Positions 1 to 5,977 are shown, numbered from the stretch's first letter. The stretch is DNA of 5,986 bases from Pseudomonadota bacterium (GCA_023430145.1 JAEZCD010000277.1:1-5986), one strand, 5' to 3'. Made by a program: numbers and translations. Notes: a model not told the origin generated them from the letters alone.

Positions 1-131
1 CACCCGCGCTGCGCCGCATGATCCCGGCCGTCTCCGAGGCGCCGCCGCCGGCCCCGGCTCCAGCGCCCCCCGCCGCGCCCGCGGTGAACGGCAAGGCGCG
101 CGTCAACGCCGCGTTCGACGCCTTCAACTGA
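1..131 (+). CDS. C-terminal end of an unidentified protein (partial)
   Basis: The reading frame is open from the left edge (first complete codon at position 3) to a TGA at 129-131, giving 42 residues. It contains a low-complexity stretch of alternating Pro and Ala (about residues 13-27) and then a short, more ordinary tail ending NAAFDAFN. The Pro/Ala stretch looks like a flexible linker before a short terminal segment. The codons show the same strong G/C third-position bias as the other genes, which supports real coding. Nothing in the visible part identifies a family, so no function is proposed. The gene converges with the cytochrome at 206-547, and a hairpin lies between them. Confidence 0.6.
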   Translation, partial: PALRRMIPAVSEAPPPAPAPAPPAAPAVNGKARVNAAFDAFN

Positions 132-138
132 GCGCCGT

Positions 139-177
139 GCAGCCTCTTTCCTCGCCGCTCGGGCAGGAAAGAGGTGC
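139..177. terminator. Inverted repeat between convergent genes, probable bidirectional terminator
   Basis: CCTCTTTCCT (143-152) is followed by its perfect reverse complement AGGAAAGAGG (165-174), with a 12-nt loop. GCA at 139-141 can also pair with TGC at 175-177 across a bulged G at 142. The element starts 11 nt after the stop of the left-hand gene and ends 28 nt before the stop of the convergent cytochrome gene, as expected for a shared terminator. Neither side has a clear run of T, so this is a terminator-like hairpin by position and structure rather than a classic intrinsic terminator. Confidence 0.55.
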
Positions 178-205
178 TCGCGCCTCTCCCCTTGCAGAAG
201 AATCC

Positions 206-547
206 CTAACGCGCCGGCAGGCTCGAGTAATAGGCCGCGAGGTCGGCGATGTCGGCCGCGGTCAGCGCCTGGGTGACGGTGTACATCATGCCCGCCTGGG
301 CGCCGCGCCGCTCGCCGGCCTTGTAGCGCTGCAGCGCGTAGTCGATGTAGAGCGGGTTCTGGCCAGCGATGTTCGGATAGGTCGGGATCGGTGACTTGCC
401 GACCGGCCCGTGGCAGGAGGCGCAGATGGCCGACTTCTTCAGCCCGGCCGCCGCATCGCCCGCCTGCGCCTCAGGGCCGAGGGCGATGCCCAAGAGAATC
501 GTGATCGCAGCGAGGAGCCGCGCCTTGCAGGGGTGGCGAGCTCGCAT
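206..547 (-). CDS. Secreted class I cytochrome c, c553/c4-like
   Basis: This 113-residue protein is a small periplasmic electron carrier with one covalently bound haem. The N-terminus has basic residues followed by a hydrophobic stretch (about residues 10-24) ending in an Ala-rich signal cleavage region near EAQA, which implies Sec export. The mature part begins GDAAAGLKK and carries the haem-attachment motif CASCH. The later GMMYTVTQAL segment offers the likely axial methionine, and the end (LTAADIADLAAYYSSL) is typical of the last helix of c553/c4-type domains. The ATG at 545-547 is chosen because GGAGGGG (553-559, minus) lies 5 nt upstream. The frame stays open to an ATG at 652, but that extension has no signal-peptide character and would overlap the start of the divergent gene at 640. 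The stop is TAG. The redox partner is not visible, and the gene stands alone, divergent from the PCS-like gene. Confidence 0.9.
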   Translation of the reverse strand: MRARHPCKARLLAAITILLGIALGPEAQAGDAAAGLKKSAICASCHGPVGKSPIPTYPNIAGQNPLYIDYALQRYKAGERRGAQAGMMYTVTQALTAADIADLAAYYSSLPAR

Positions 548-552
548 GTTGA

Positions 553-559
553 CCCCTCC
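553..559 (-). promoter_or_regulatory. Ribosome-binding site that fixes the cytochrome c553-like start
   Basis: On the minus strand GGAGGGG sits 5 nt before the ATG at 547. It is the only strong Shine-Dalgarno match near the possible starts, and it supports the 113-residue form over the longer open frame. Confidence 0.75.
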
Positions 560-627
560 GGCGGCCTGCGCTCCGATCCGGGGGTGAATGTGCAGTGTTT
601 CCAACCTCCGGCGCAAGCCGATCGCGT

Positions 628-633
628 GAGGAG
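628..633 (+). promoter_or_regulatory. Ribosome-binding site of the PCS-like gene
   Basis: GAGGAG lies 6 nt before the ATG at 640. It favours that start over the in-frame ATG at 595, whose 15 extra residues would precede and spoil the signal peptide. The 92-bp gap (548-639) between the two divergent genes must hold promoters for both, but I could not place -35/-10 boxes with confidence. Confidence 0.7.
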
Positions 634-639
634 CCGGAC

Positions 640-1356
640 ATGAGGACGACACCGATCATCGCCGCCCTGCTCGTCGCCGCGGGCCTCGCCCTGTCGGCTC
701 CCGCGCGCTCGGCGAGCGACGATCTCGTCTACTTCCTCACCGACAAGGGCGAGGAGCTGCTCGAGAAGGCGAGCGAGAAGGACGATTTCTGGCCGCTGAT
801 CGCCGCCTTCGTCTCCGAGAAGCGCGAGACCTATTGCGGCATCGCCTCGAGCGTCATGGTGCTGAACGCGCTGAAGGTGCCGCCGCCGCTCGCCCCCACC
901 TGGTATCCGAACCGCTACTGGGACGAGGACAACATTTTTACCGAGGCCGTGCTGCAGTCGGTGGAGAGCGTGCAGCTCGTCGAGATGGAGGGCATCACGC
1001 TCGCACAGCTGGCGACCATGCTCGACAAGAGCGGCGCCAAGGCCGAGCCCGTCTTCGCCTCCGACACCGATCTCGAGAAATTCCGCGCGGCGGCGATCGC
1101 GACGCTGCGCGACCCGGGCGCCTTCCTGATCGTCAATGTCGGCCGTGCCGTGCTCGGCCAGGGAACCATCGCCAATGGCGGCCACATCTCTCCCATCGGC
1201 GCCTACAATGCCGAGGAGGACCGCTTCCTGATGCTCGACGTCGCACGGTACAAGTACGAGCCGAGCTGGATCCCGGCCGTGCGGCTGTTTCGCGCGATGA
1301 ACACGCTCGACACGACCTCCGGCAAGACGCGCGGCTACGTCATCGCACGGCGCTGA
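640..1356 (+). CDS. Phytochelatin synthase-like glutathione peptidase, exported
   Basis: This 238-residue member of the phytochelatin synthase family (papain-like cysteine peptidase fold) has the whole catalytic triad: Cys66 in TYCGIASSVMVLNAL, His182 in NGGHISPIGAYN and Asp200 in LMLDVARYKY. These positions and the flanking motifs closely match the cyanobacterial enzyme as I remember it (Nostoc Alr0975: Cys70, His183, Asp201). The family cleaves glycine from glutathione to give gamma-glutamylcysteine. Plant enzymes also transfer that unit to build metal-binding phytochelatins, whereas the short bacterial forms mostly hydrolyse. There is no Cys-rich C-terminal domain, and the length is normal for bacterial forms. 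Residues 1-25 look like a signal peptide (basic start, hydrophobic core, cleavage near ARSA), so the enzyme probably acts in the periplasm or in the envelope. The HAD gene follows after 10 bp and is probably co-transcribed. Family assignment is firm; preference for hydrolysis and location are inferred. Confidence 0.93.
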   Translation: MRTTPIIAALLVAAGLALSAPARSASDDLVYFLTDKGEELLEKASEKDDFWPLIAAFVSEKRETYCGIASSVMVLNALKVPPPLAPTWYPNRYWDEDNIFTEAVLQSVESVQLVEMEGITLAQLATMLDKSGAKAEPVFASDTDLEKFRAAAIATLRDPGAFLIVNVGRAVLGQGTIANGGHISPIGAYNAEEDRFLMLDVARYKYEPSWIPAVRLFRAMNTLDTTSGKTRGYVIARR

Positions 1357-1366
1357 GCCCCGAACC

Positions 1367-2185
1367 ATGGCCGCCCCTCTCCGCCTTCTCGTCTCGGACG
1401 TCGACGGCACGCTCGTCCGGCACGACAAGTCGCTCGCCGAGGCGACGGTGGCCGCCTTCGCACGGCTGCGGGCGGCGGAGATCGCCGCGACGCTGATCAG
1501 CGCCCGGCCGCCGACCGGCATCGCCTGGATCGCCGACCGGCTCGGCATCGACGCCCCGCTCGCCGCCTTCAATGGCGGCACCCTGTTCACGCGCGACGGC
1601 ACCATCCTGTCGGCGATCCGGCTGGAGCCGAAGATTGCCCGGCTCGCGCTGGACATGATCGGCGGCGCCGGCGTCGACATCTGGCTGTTCGCCGACGGCC
1701 GCTGGTATGCGCGCCACGCCGACAACCCGCACACCCCGCGCGAGCGGCTGTCGGCCGGCATCGACGTCACGCTGACGGACGACCTCGCGGCCTTCGCCGA
1801 TCGCGCCGACAAGATCGTCGGCGTCAGCGACGATTCCCCGCTGCTGGCGGGCATCGAGCGGCGCCTGCAGGAAGCGGTGCGCGGCGGCGCCACGGTCGCC
1901 CGCAGCCAGGCCTATTATCTCGACGTCACCGCTCTCGCCGCCAACAAGGGGGCGGGCCTGAAGGCGCTGGCCGGCGCCGCCGGGGTGCCGCTCGAAGAGG
2001 TGATGGTTCTCGGCGACATGAGCAACGACCTGCCGATGTTCGCCGAGGCCGGCTTCTCGGTCGCCATGGGCCAGGCGCCGGAGCACGTGCGCGCCGCCGC
2101 CGACGCCGTCACGCTGTCGAACGAGGAGGACGGGGTGGCCGCCGCCATCGACCGGCTGCTCGCCGGAACGCTCCGCCGCGGCTGA
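1367..2185 (+). CDS. HAD-superfamily hydrolase, Cof-type phosphatase
   Basis: This 272-residue cytoplasmic protein has all four HAD motifs. Motif I is DVDGT, with nucleophile Asp11 and acid/base Asp13. Motif II is LISARP (Ser45), motif III has Lys194 in ANKGAGLKAL, and motif IV is GDMSND (Asp217 and Asp221, magnesium ligands). The roughly 140-residue insert between motifs II and III (about residues 75-185) fits the C2 cap of the Cof/Hydrolase_3 group. Members dephosphorylate small metabolites such as sugar phosphates or cofactor phosphates; the substrate here cannot be told. The ATG lies 10 bp after the stop of the PCS-like gene, and I see no strong Shine-Dalgarno in that gap, so translation may be coupled to the upstream gene. 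The 3' end converges on the hydratase gene with only 3 bp between. A functional link to glutathione cleavage is suggested only by position. Confidence 0.92.
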   Translation: MAAPLRLLVSDVDGTLVRHDKSLAEATVAAFARLRAAEIAATLISARPPTGIAWIADRLGIDAPLAAFNGGTLFTRDGTILSAIRLEPKIARLALDMIGGAGVDIWLFADGRWYARHADNPHTPRERLSAGIDVTLTDDLAAFADRADKIVGVSDDSPLLAGIERRLQEAVRGGATVARSQAYYLDVTALAANKGAGLKALAGAAGVPLEEVMVLGDMSNDLPMFAEAGFSVAMGQAPEHVRAAADAVTLSNEEDGVAAAIDRLLAGTLRRG

Positions 2186-2195
2186 GCCTCAGCCG
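2179..2195. terminator. Small hairpin containing both convergent stop codons
   Basis: CGGCTGA (2179-2185) pairs perfectly with TCAGCCG (2189-2195) around a 3-nt loop. The TGA of the HAD gene ends the left arm and the TGA of the hydratase gene (minus strand) ends the right arm. The symmetry means it would form in both transcripts. It has no T tract, so a role in termination is only possible. It could also be a by-product of two similar gene ends meeting. Confidence 0.35.
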
Positions 2196-3007
2196 AAGCG
2201 GGCCTCGATGCCGGCGAGCGGAAGGCCGGCGAGCCCGGTGCGCCAGCGTTCTCCCGGTGCGATCGGCAGGGCGCGCGTGAGCGTGCCGGTCGAGACGATC
2301 TCGCCGGCGGCTAGCGGCGGATTGCCGGAATCCTTCGCCAGCACCTCGACGAGGTGGCGCAGCGCCGCCAGCGGCCCGCAGCCGAGCACGTTTTTCGCTT
2401 TGCCCCGGTCCTCGACGACGCCGTCGCGAAGAAGGGCTATGTCGAACGCGGCGAGCTTTTCCCGCCAATCCGCCGCGGTCGCCGGCGTCACCTCCGTGGC
2501 CGGGCCGACGAGCAGTGCGCCGTGCAGGCCGAAGGCGGCGACCGTGTCGGAGGCCCGGAACCGCCAGCCGGAAAAGAGCGACTGCACGATCTCGAAGCCG
2601 TGCGCGACGCCGGCGATGCAGCCCATCAGCGCCACATCGTCCATGTCCGGATGCGGCGGCCGGCTGAGCGTCAGTACGATCTCCGGCTCGATGCGGGGCT
2701 CGAGCAGGTCGTCGAGGCTGAAAGGCCATGCAGGGTCCGGGAGCCCGACGAGCGTCGTGTCGTAGACGAAGCCCCAGATCGGCGCGTGCACGCCGTACTC
2801 GTCCCAGATCGTCGTGTTGGTGAAGCCGATCTTCCGGCCCACCACCCGCTCGCCGCGCGCTTCCCGCAAGGCGCGGATAGCCGCCGTCACCCGGTAGGCG
2901 GCAGCGAGGTCGAAGCTTTCGTCGCCATCGGTGAGCGGGGCGATCTGCCGCCGGGCGGCGAGCGCGTCGAGCAGGTCGCGGGCGATCGTTTCCGGCGCGG
3001 CCGACAC
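2189..3007 (-). CDS. 2-keto-4-pentenoate hydratase / FAH-family protein (MhpD-like)
   Basis: The 272-residue product matches the 2-oxopent-4-enoate hydratase branch of the fumarylacetoacetate hydrolase fold; E. coli MhpD is of similar length. The metal-binding acids are present: Glu107 and Glu109 in EPRIEPEIVL, and Glu139 in HGFEIV. Other family marks are GRKIGFTN near residue 57 and the C-terminal GEIVSTGTLT. MhpD adds water to 2-hydroxypenta-2,4-dienoate in aromatic meta-cleavage; relatives act as 2-oxo acid decarboxylases or on other 2-oxo acids, so the exact reaction is open. The start is GTG at 3005-3007, because no ATG lies nearby in frame and the family's N-terminal helix begins here. 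It starts 4 bp after the stop of the alpha/beta hydrolase gene, which points to one transcript and translational coupling. No signal peptide is present, so the protein is cytoplasmic. Confidence 0.88.
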   Translation of the reverse strand: MSAAPETIARDLLDALAARRQIAPLTDGDESFDLAAAYRVTAAIRALREARGERVVGRKIGFTNTTIWDEYGVHAPIWGFVYDTTLVGLPDPAWPFSLDDLLEPRIEPEIVLTLSRPPHPDMDDVALMGCIAGVAHGFEIVQSLFSGWRFRASDTVAAFGLHGALLVGPATEVTPATAADWREKLAAFDIALLRDGVVEDRGKAKNVLGCGPLAALRHLVEVLAKDSGNPPLAAGEIVSTGTLTRALPIAPGERWRTGLAGLPLAGIEARFG

Positions 3008-3011
3008 TTGC

Positions 3012-3866
3012 TCAGCCCGCCGGCAGGTGCTTGTCGATCCAGGCCTTCATGTCGGCCAAAACGGCTTCCTTGCCGAGATCGTTGAGAAGGTCGTGGACGT
3101 GCCCCTCGTACATTTTCAGCGTCTTGTCCTTCGAGCCGACCGTGTCGAAGAAGAACTGGCTGCCGGCCGGCACCGTCGCCTTGTCGGCGGTGCCGTGCAT
3201 GATCAGCACGGGGATCGTGATGCGCGGGAACTCCTTCGCCAGCCGCTCGTCCGCCCGCACCAGCGCCGCCACCGTTTTCGCAGGCTGCGCCTCGTCCTTG
3301 GTGAGGGGATCGGCTTCGAGCGCCGCGAGGGCTTCGGGATCGCGGGTGAAATCCTTCATTTTCAGCTTCAGCACCGGCAGCCGCGGGGCGATGGCGGCGA
3401 GGCCCTTGATCAGCTGCAGGGCGAAGCCCGGCGCATAGACCTTGAAGGCGAAGCTCTCGCAGATGAAGCCGGCGAGCTCCTTCTGGTTGTCGAGCGCGTA
3501 GGTGGCCGAGACGACGCCGCCGGCGCTGTGGCCGAGCAGGAACACCGGCAGGCCGCGATCGCGCGATTTGGCGATGCGAATCAGCTCGGCGACGTCGGCG
3601 ACGTATTCGGCGATGTCGTCGACGTAGAAGCGGGCGCCGCTCGACTTGCCGCGGCCGCGCAGGTCGATCGCGTAGACCGCGAGGCCCGCATTCGCGAACT
3701 GCTGCGCCGCCCACATGTACTGGCCGCCATGCGAGTTGACGCCGTGGCAGATGACGAGGATGGCGCGCGGCGCGCCCTCCGGCCGCCAGGAGCGGAAATA
3801 AATCCGCGGCCCCGCCTTGCCGGGAAAATCCTCGAGCTTGGCGGCCGAAGCGCCCGCGTCCGTCAT
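3012..3866 (-). CDS. Alpha/beta hydrolase, monoacylglycerol lipase / lysophospholipase-like
   Basis: The 284-residue product has the features of the Hydrolase_4 (serine aminopeptidase S33) group. The oxyanion segment is HGVNSHGGQY (His41-Gly42), followed by the strand and turn DLRGRGKSSG. The nucleophile elbow is LGHSAGG with Ser114. The acid Asp228 lies in MHGTADKATVP and the catalytic His258 in EGHVHDLLND. This pattern is that of bacterial monoacylglycerol lipases and lysophospholipases rather than of C-C bond hydrolases from meta-cleavage. There is no signal peptide or membrane segment. The ATG at 3864-3866 is preferred: a modest GGTGA precedes it, and the domain begins about 10 residues in. 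The frame is open upstream to an ATG at 3977, but that 37-residue extension has no recognisable domain. It is first in a tight two-gene unit with the hydratase, so it probably releases an acid from an ester; the substrate is unknown. Confidence 0.9.
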   Translation of the reverse strand: MTDAGASAAKLEDFPGKAGPRIYFRSWRPEGAPRAILVICHGVNSHGGQYMWAAQQFANAGLAVYAIDLRGRGKSSGARFYVDDIAEYVADVAELIRIAKSRDRGLPVFLLGHSAGGVVSATYALDNQKELAGFICESFAFKVYAPGFALQLIKGLAAIAPRLPVLKLKMKDFTRDPEALAALEADPLTKDEAQPAKTVAALVRADERLAKEFPRITIPVLIMHGTADKATVPAGSQFFFDTVGSKDKTLKMYEGHVHDLLNDLGKEAVLADMKAWIDKHLPAG

Positions 3867-3977
3867 GTCCGTCACCGATGATGATTGGCCGCCGAGGGCC
3901 GCGTCGACGGTCGATCTTACCTGCGGCGCGGTGACGGTTGTCAAACCCGACCTTGGCGGAAGGCGCTGCGGCACCAC

Positions 3978-4069
3978 GCGTCGTCATCCTCCGCGAAGGC
4001 GGAGGATCCAGCCCTTTTCTGTGCGCCTGCGAGGGAGGCTGGGTCCTCCGCCTGCGCGGAGGACGACGC
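3978..4069. repeat. Twin-hairpin palindromic intergenic repeat (REP/BIME-like)
   Basis: The left arm (3978-4013) and right arm (4037-4069) are inverted copies of each other: 33 aligned positions with two mismatches and one 3-nt insertion. Each arm is itself a hairpin. In the left, ATCCTCCGC (3986-3994) pairs with GCGGAGGAT (3999-4007) around GAAG. In the right, GTCCTCCGC (4043-4051) pairs with GCGGAGGAC (4056-4064) around CTGC. A 23-nt centre (4014-4036) separates them. This is the layout of head-to-head repetitive extragenic palindromes, and similar GC-rich palindromes are abundant in Hyphomicrobiales genomes. It begins 9 nt beyond the stop of the cytochrome gene at 4079, so it may also end or stabilise that transcript before the hydrolase/hydratase unit. 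Confidence 0.75.
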
Positions 4070-4078
4070 AGGCGACAC

Positions 4079-4414
4079 CTATTGCGGGCGGGACCGCAGG
4101 CTGAGGATGTAGGCGATCACGTCCGCCTTCTCGGCGGCGGTCAGGATGAGGTTCGGCATGGTCGGGTGCGAGGTCTGGAACCAGACCGTCAGCGCCGTGC
4201 CGGTCATGCCGCGCGTGTCGGCGATCGTCTGAAAGGTCGGCGCGTCGCCGAGCGGCCATTTCACGCCCGGCTCGATCCGGTGGCAGGAGGCGCAGGCTTC
4301 GCTCGCGAAGGTGCGGCCCTTGTCGGGGTCGCCGACCGGCTGAGCTGCAGCCGCGGCGGCGGCGCACGCAATCGCAGCGCCGAGCGGCAGGGCCAAGAGA
4401 TGTCGTGCAGGCAT
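4079..4414 (-). CDS. Small secreted class I cytochrome c
   Basis: This 111-residue single-haem protein has a signal peptide (MPARH, then an Ala/Leu-rich core to about residue 24, with cleavage likely before QPVGD). The haem motif is CASCH (Cys41, Cys44, His45), and the likely axial ligand is Met86 in SHPTMPN. The last helix, TAAEKADVIAYILSLR, is typical of class I cytochromes c. The DPDKGRTFASEACASCH opening is common in small cytochromes of Hyphomicrobiales. The ATG at 4412-4414 is chosen because GGAGGAG ends 3 nt upstream. An in-frame ATG at 4426 overlaps that ribosome site and would only add MEEP. The protein should carry electrons in the periplasm, with no partner visible. It lies 116 bp downstream of the sensor kinase on the same strand, too far to assume one operon. 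It is clearly different from the c553-like cytochrome at the left of the window: the spacing around the methionine and the central region do not match. Confidence 0.9.
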   Translation of the reverse strand: MPARHLLALPLGAAIACAAAAAAAQPVGDPDKGRTFASEACASCHRIEPGVKWPLGDAPTFQTIADTRGMTGTALTVWFQTSHPTMPNLILTAAEKADVIAYILSLRSRPQ

Positions 4415-4417
4415 CGG

Positions 4418-4424
4418 CTCCTCC
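4418..4424 (-). promoter_or_regulatory. Ribosome-binding site that fixes the small cytochrome c start
   Basis: GGAGGAG on the minus strand, 3 nt before the ATG at 4414, lies within the codons of the alternative upstream ATG at 4426. That makes the downstream ATG the better choice. Confidence 0.7.
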
Positions 4425-4530
4425 ATGGGCTCGGAGCACCGGATGATCGTCGGGATCGACAATCGCCGACATGCGCTGGATCAAGAACTCCGCAAATCGC
4501 GGCGCCCGGCCGGCCGGCGATTCGCCGCCC

Positions 4531-5970
4531 TCACGCCATTCTTCGCGCCCGGGCGGAGCGGAGATCCACCGGCCGGTCGGGCACGGTGATGCGGAAGGTG
4601 GCGCCGAGCGTTCCCTCGACGAGCTCGATCGAGCCGCCATGCGCCTGCAGCAGCTCGGCCGCGATGGCAAGGCCGAGGCCGACGCCGCCGCGCCGCGTCG
4701 AGCTCTGGAACGGCTCGAACAAATGCCGCCGCGCCCGCTCGGGCACGCCGGGGCCGGTGTCCGACACCTCGATCACCACCACCGATCCCTCGCGGCGGCC
4801 GGCGAGCCGCACCTGGTCGCGGGCCGGGTCGGGATCGGGCCGGCTCTCCAGCGCCTGCACGGCGTTGCGGCAGATGTTTAGCAGCACCCGGAAGAGCTGA
4901 TCGGGATCGGCGTCGATGCTGAGGTCGCGGTCGATGGTCTCGATCCAGCCGATGCGCGACTCCGGGCCGATGCCGAGCGCCTCGCGCACGTCGGCGAACA
5001 CGGTGGCGAGGACGACCGCGCGGCGGTTCGGCGGCGGCTCCTGGGCGCGGCCGTAGGACAGCGTCGATTCGGCGAGGCCCACCGCCCGGTCGAGAGCGGC
5101 GACGAGTCTTGGCGCCCAGCGCTGCACGGTCGGGTCGGAGAGGCCGCCGATGCGGTCGAGGATCAGCTGCGCCGAGCCGAGCAGGTTGCGCAGGTCGTGA
5201 TTGATCTTGCTGACCGCGAGGCCGAGCGCTGCGAGGCGCGTCTTCTGCTGCAGCTGGGCGTGCAGCTCCCGCTGCATGGAGGCGAGCTCCCGCTCGGCAA
5301 GTCCGATCTCGTCGCTGCGGCCGCTCGGCACCACCATGCGGCTCGTGTCCTCCGGCTTCTCGCCGAAGGCGATCATCTGCTCCGTCAGCCGCCGAACGGG
5401 TCCGACGATCAGCCGGTGCAGGGTGAAATAGAGCAGCACCGCGGTGATCGCCGAGATGGCGAGCGAGAGCAGCAGAATGGTGCGCGAGAAGCGCAGCATG
5501 GCCCGCCGCAGCTCGGTCTCCGGCAGCACGATCTCGACGAACTCCTCGCCGTCCTGCGCTTGGCCGATGACGCGCAGCATGCGCGGCTGGTCGGCGAACA
5601 GGGTGGCGAAGGCGGCCGGGATGGAGGCGAGATCGCGCGGCAGCCGGAGGTCGACCTCGACGTCCACTTCGGGCGGAACGTCCGACTGGGCCAGCATGCG
5701 GCGCGTGTCCGGGGTCTTCAGCGCCACCGCCTCGACGCCGATGCTGTCGAGGATCCGCTGTGCGAGCGGCTCCGGCACGGCGCCGGCGGGGGCCGCGTCG
5801 AGCACCAGCGCCGCGGTGCGCGCCTGGCCGATCCGGTCCTCGAGCCAGTTCATGCGGTAATTGGCGATCGAGGGCACGTAGATCAGCACCACCGCCAGCA
5901 TGACGAACAGCACCGTCAGCGCGAGCAGCTTGTCGGAAAGGCCGAAGGAAAGGCGCCGGCGGGGGGCCAT
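4531..5970 (-). CDS. Membrane sensor histidine kinase (HAMP, HisKA-like, HATPase)
   Basis: The 479-residue protein has a first membrane segment at about residues 15-33, a periplasmic sensor region of about 125 residues without a recognisable fold, and a second membrane segment at about 163-183. A HAMP linker follows (about 184-237, containing GPVRRLTEQM and DEIGLAE). The dimerisation helix carries phospho-acceptor His258 in KINHDLRNLLGSAQ. The ATP-binding domain has the N box (NICRNAVQAL, Asn365/Asn369), G1 (DTGPGVP, Asp404), F box (LFEPF, 417-421) and G2 (GGVGLGLAIA, from Gly428). All motifs needed for autophosphorylation are present. The His box differs from the usual SHELRTP and is closer to NtrB-like forms. 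The ATG at 5968-5970 follows GAGGAG by 7 nt. No response regulator is encoded in the window; one may lie beyond the right edge, or the kinase may be an orphan. The signal it senses is unknown. Confidence 0.93.
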   Translation of the reverse strand: MAPRRRLSFGLSDKLLALTVLFVMLAVVLIYVPSIANYRMNWLEDRIGQARTAALVLDAAPAGAVPEPLAQRILDSIGVEAVALKTPDTRRMLAQSDVPPEVDVEVDLRLPRDLASIPAAFATLFADQPRMLRVIGQAQDGEEFVEIVLPETELRRAMLRFSRTILLLSLAISAITAVLLYFTLHRLIVGPVRRLTEQMIAFGEKPEDTSRMVVPSGRSDEIGLAERELASMQRELHAQLQQKTRLAALGLAVSKINHDLRNLLGSAQLILDRIGGLSDPTVQRWAPRLVAALDRAVGLAESTLSYGRAQEPPPNRRAVVLATVFADVREALGIGPESRIGWIETIDRDLSIDADPDQLFRVLLNICRNAVQALESRPDPDPARDQVRLAGRREGSVVVIEVSDTGPGVPERARRHLFEPFQSSTRRGGVGLGLAIAAELLQAHGGSIELVEGTLGATFRITVPDRPVDLRSARARRMA

Positions 5971-5977
5971 CGTCCGG

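Noticed and set aside
439..1893. Very long open frame (484 codons, minus) antisense to the PCS-like and HAD genes
   Set aside because: It overlaps two genes with full catalytic motifs, shows a low-complexity Arg/Ala/Ser-rich product with no domain, and is expected because GC-rich third positions remove stops from one antisense frame.
3867..3977. Possible N-terminal extension of the alpha/beta hydrolase to the ATG at 3977
   Set aside because: The 37 extra residues carry no signal peptide or domain, and the ATG at 3866 gives the usual family length.
2887..3987. 366-codon minus-strand open frame overlapping the alpha/beta hydrolase
   Set aside because: It is a frame-shifted reading of the hydrolase and the start of the hydratase; its Arg-rich product has no motif, whereas the hydrolase frame holds a complete triad.
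3978..4069. CRISPR-like array
   Set aside because: Only two repeat copies are present, in inverted rather than direct orientation, with a single 23-nt centre and no cas genes. It fits a palindromic repeat pair.
4456..4484. Possible promoter before the small cytochrome c gene (minus strand TTGATC at 4484-4479)
   Set aside because: The matching -10 position reads TGTCGA, which shares too little with the consensus to be called.
4504..4530. GC-rich palindromic run (GCCGGCCGGC) just after the kinase stop as a terminator
   Set aside because: The self-complementary run is short, has no clear loop or T tract, and such runs are common by chance at this base composition.
3938..4900. 320-codon plus-strand open frame across the repeat, the cytochrome and the kinase end
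   Set aside because: It crosses the palindromic repeat and runs antisense to the haem-motif cytochrome and the kinase ATP-binding domain. The product is Arg/Ser-rich with no recognisable feature.
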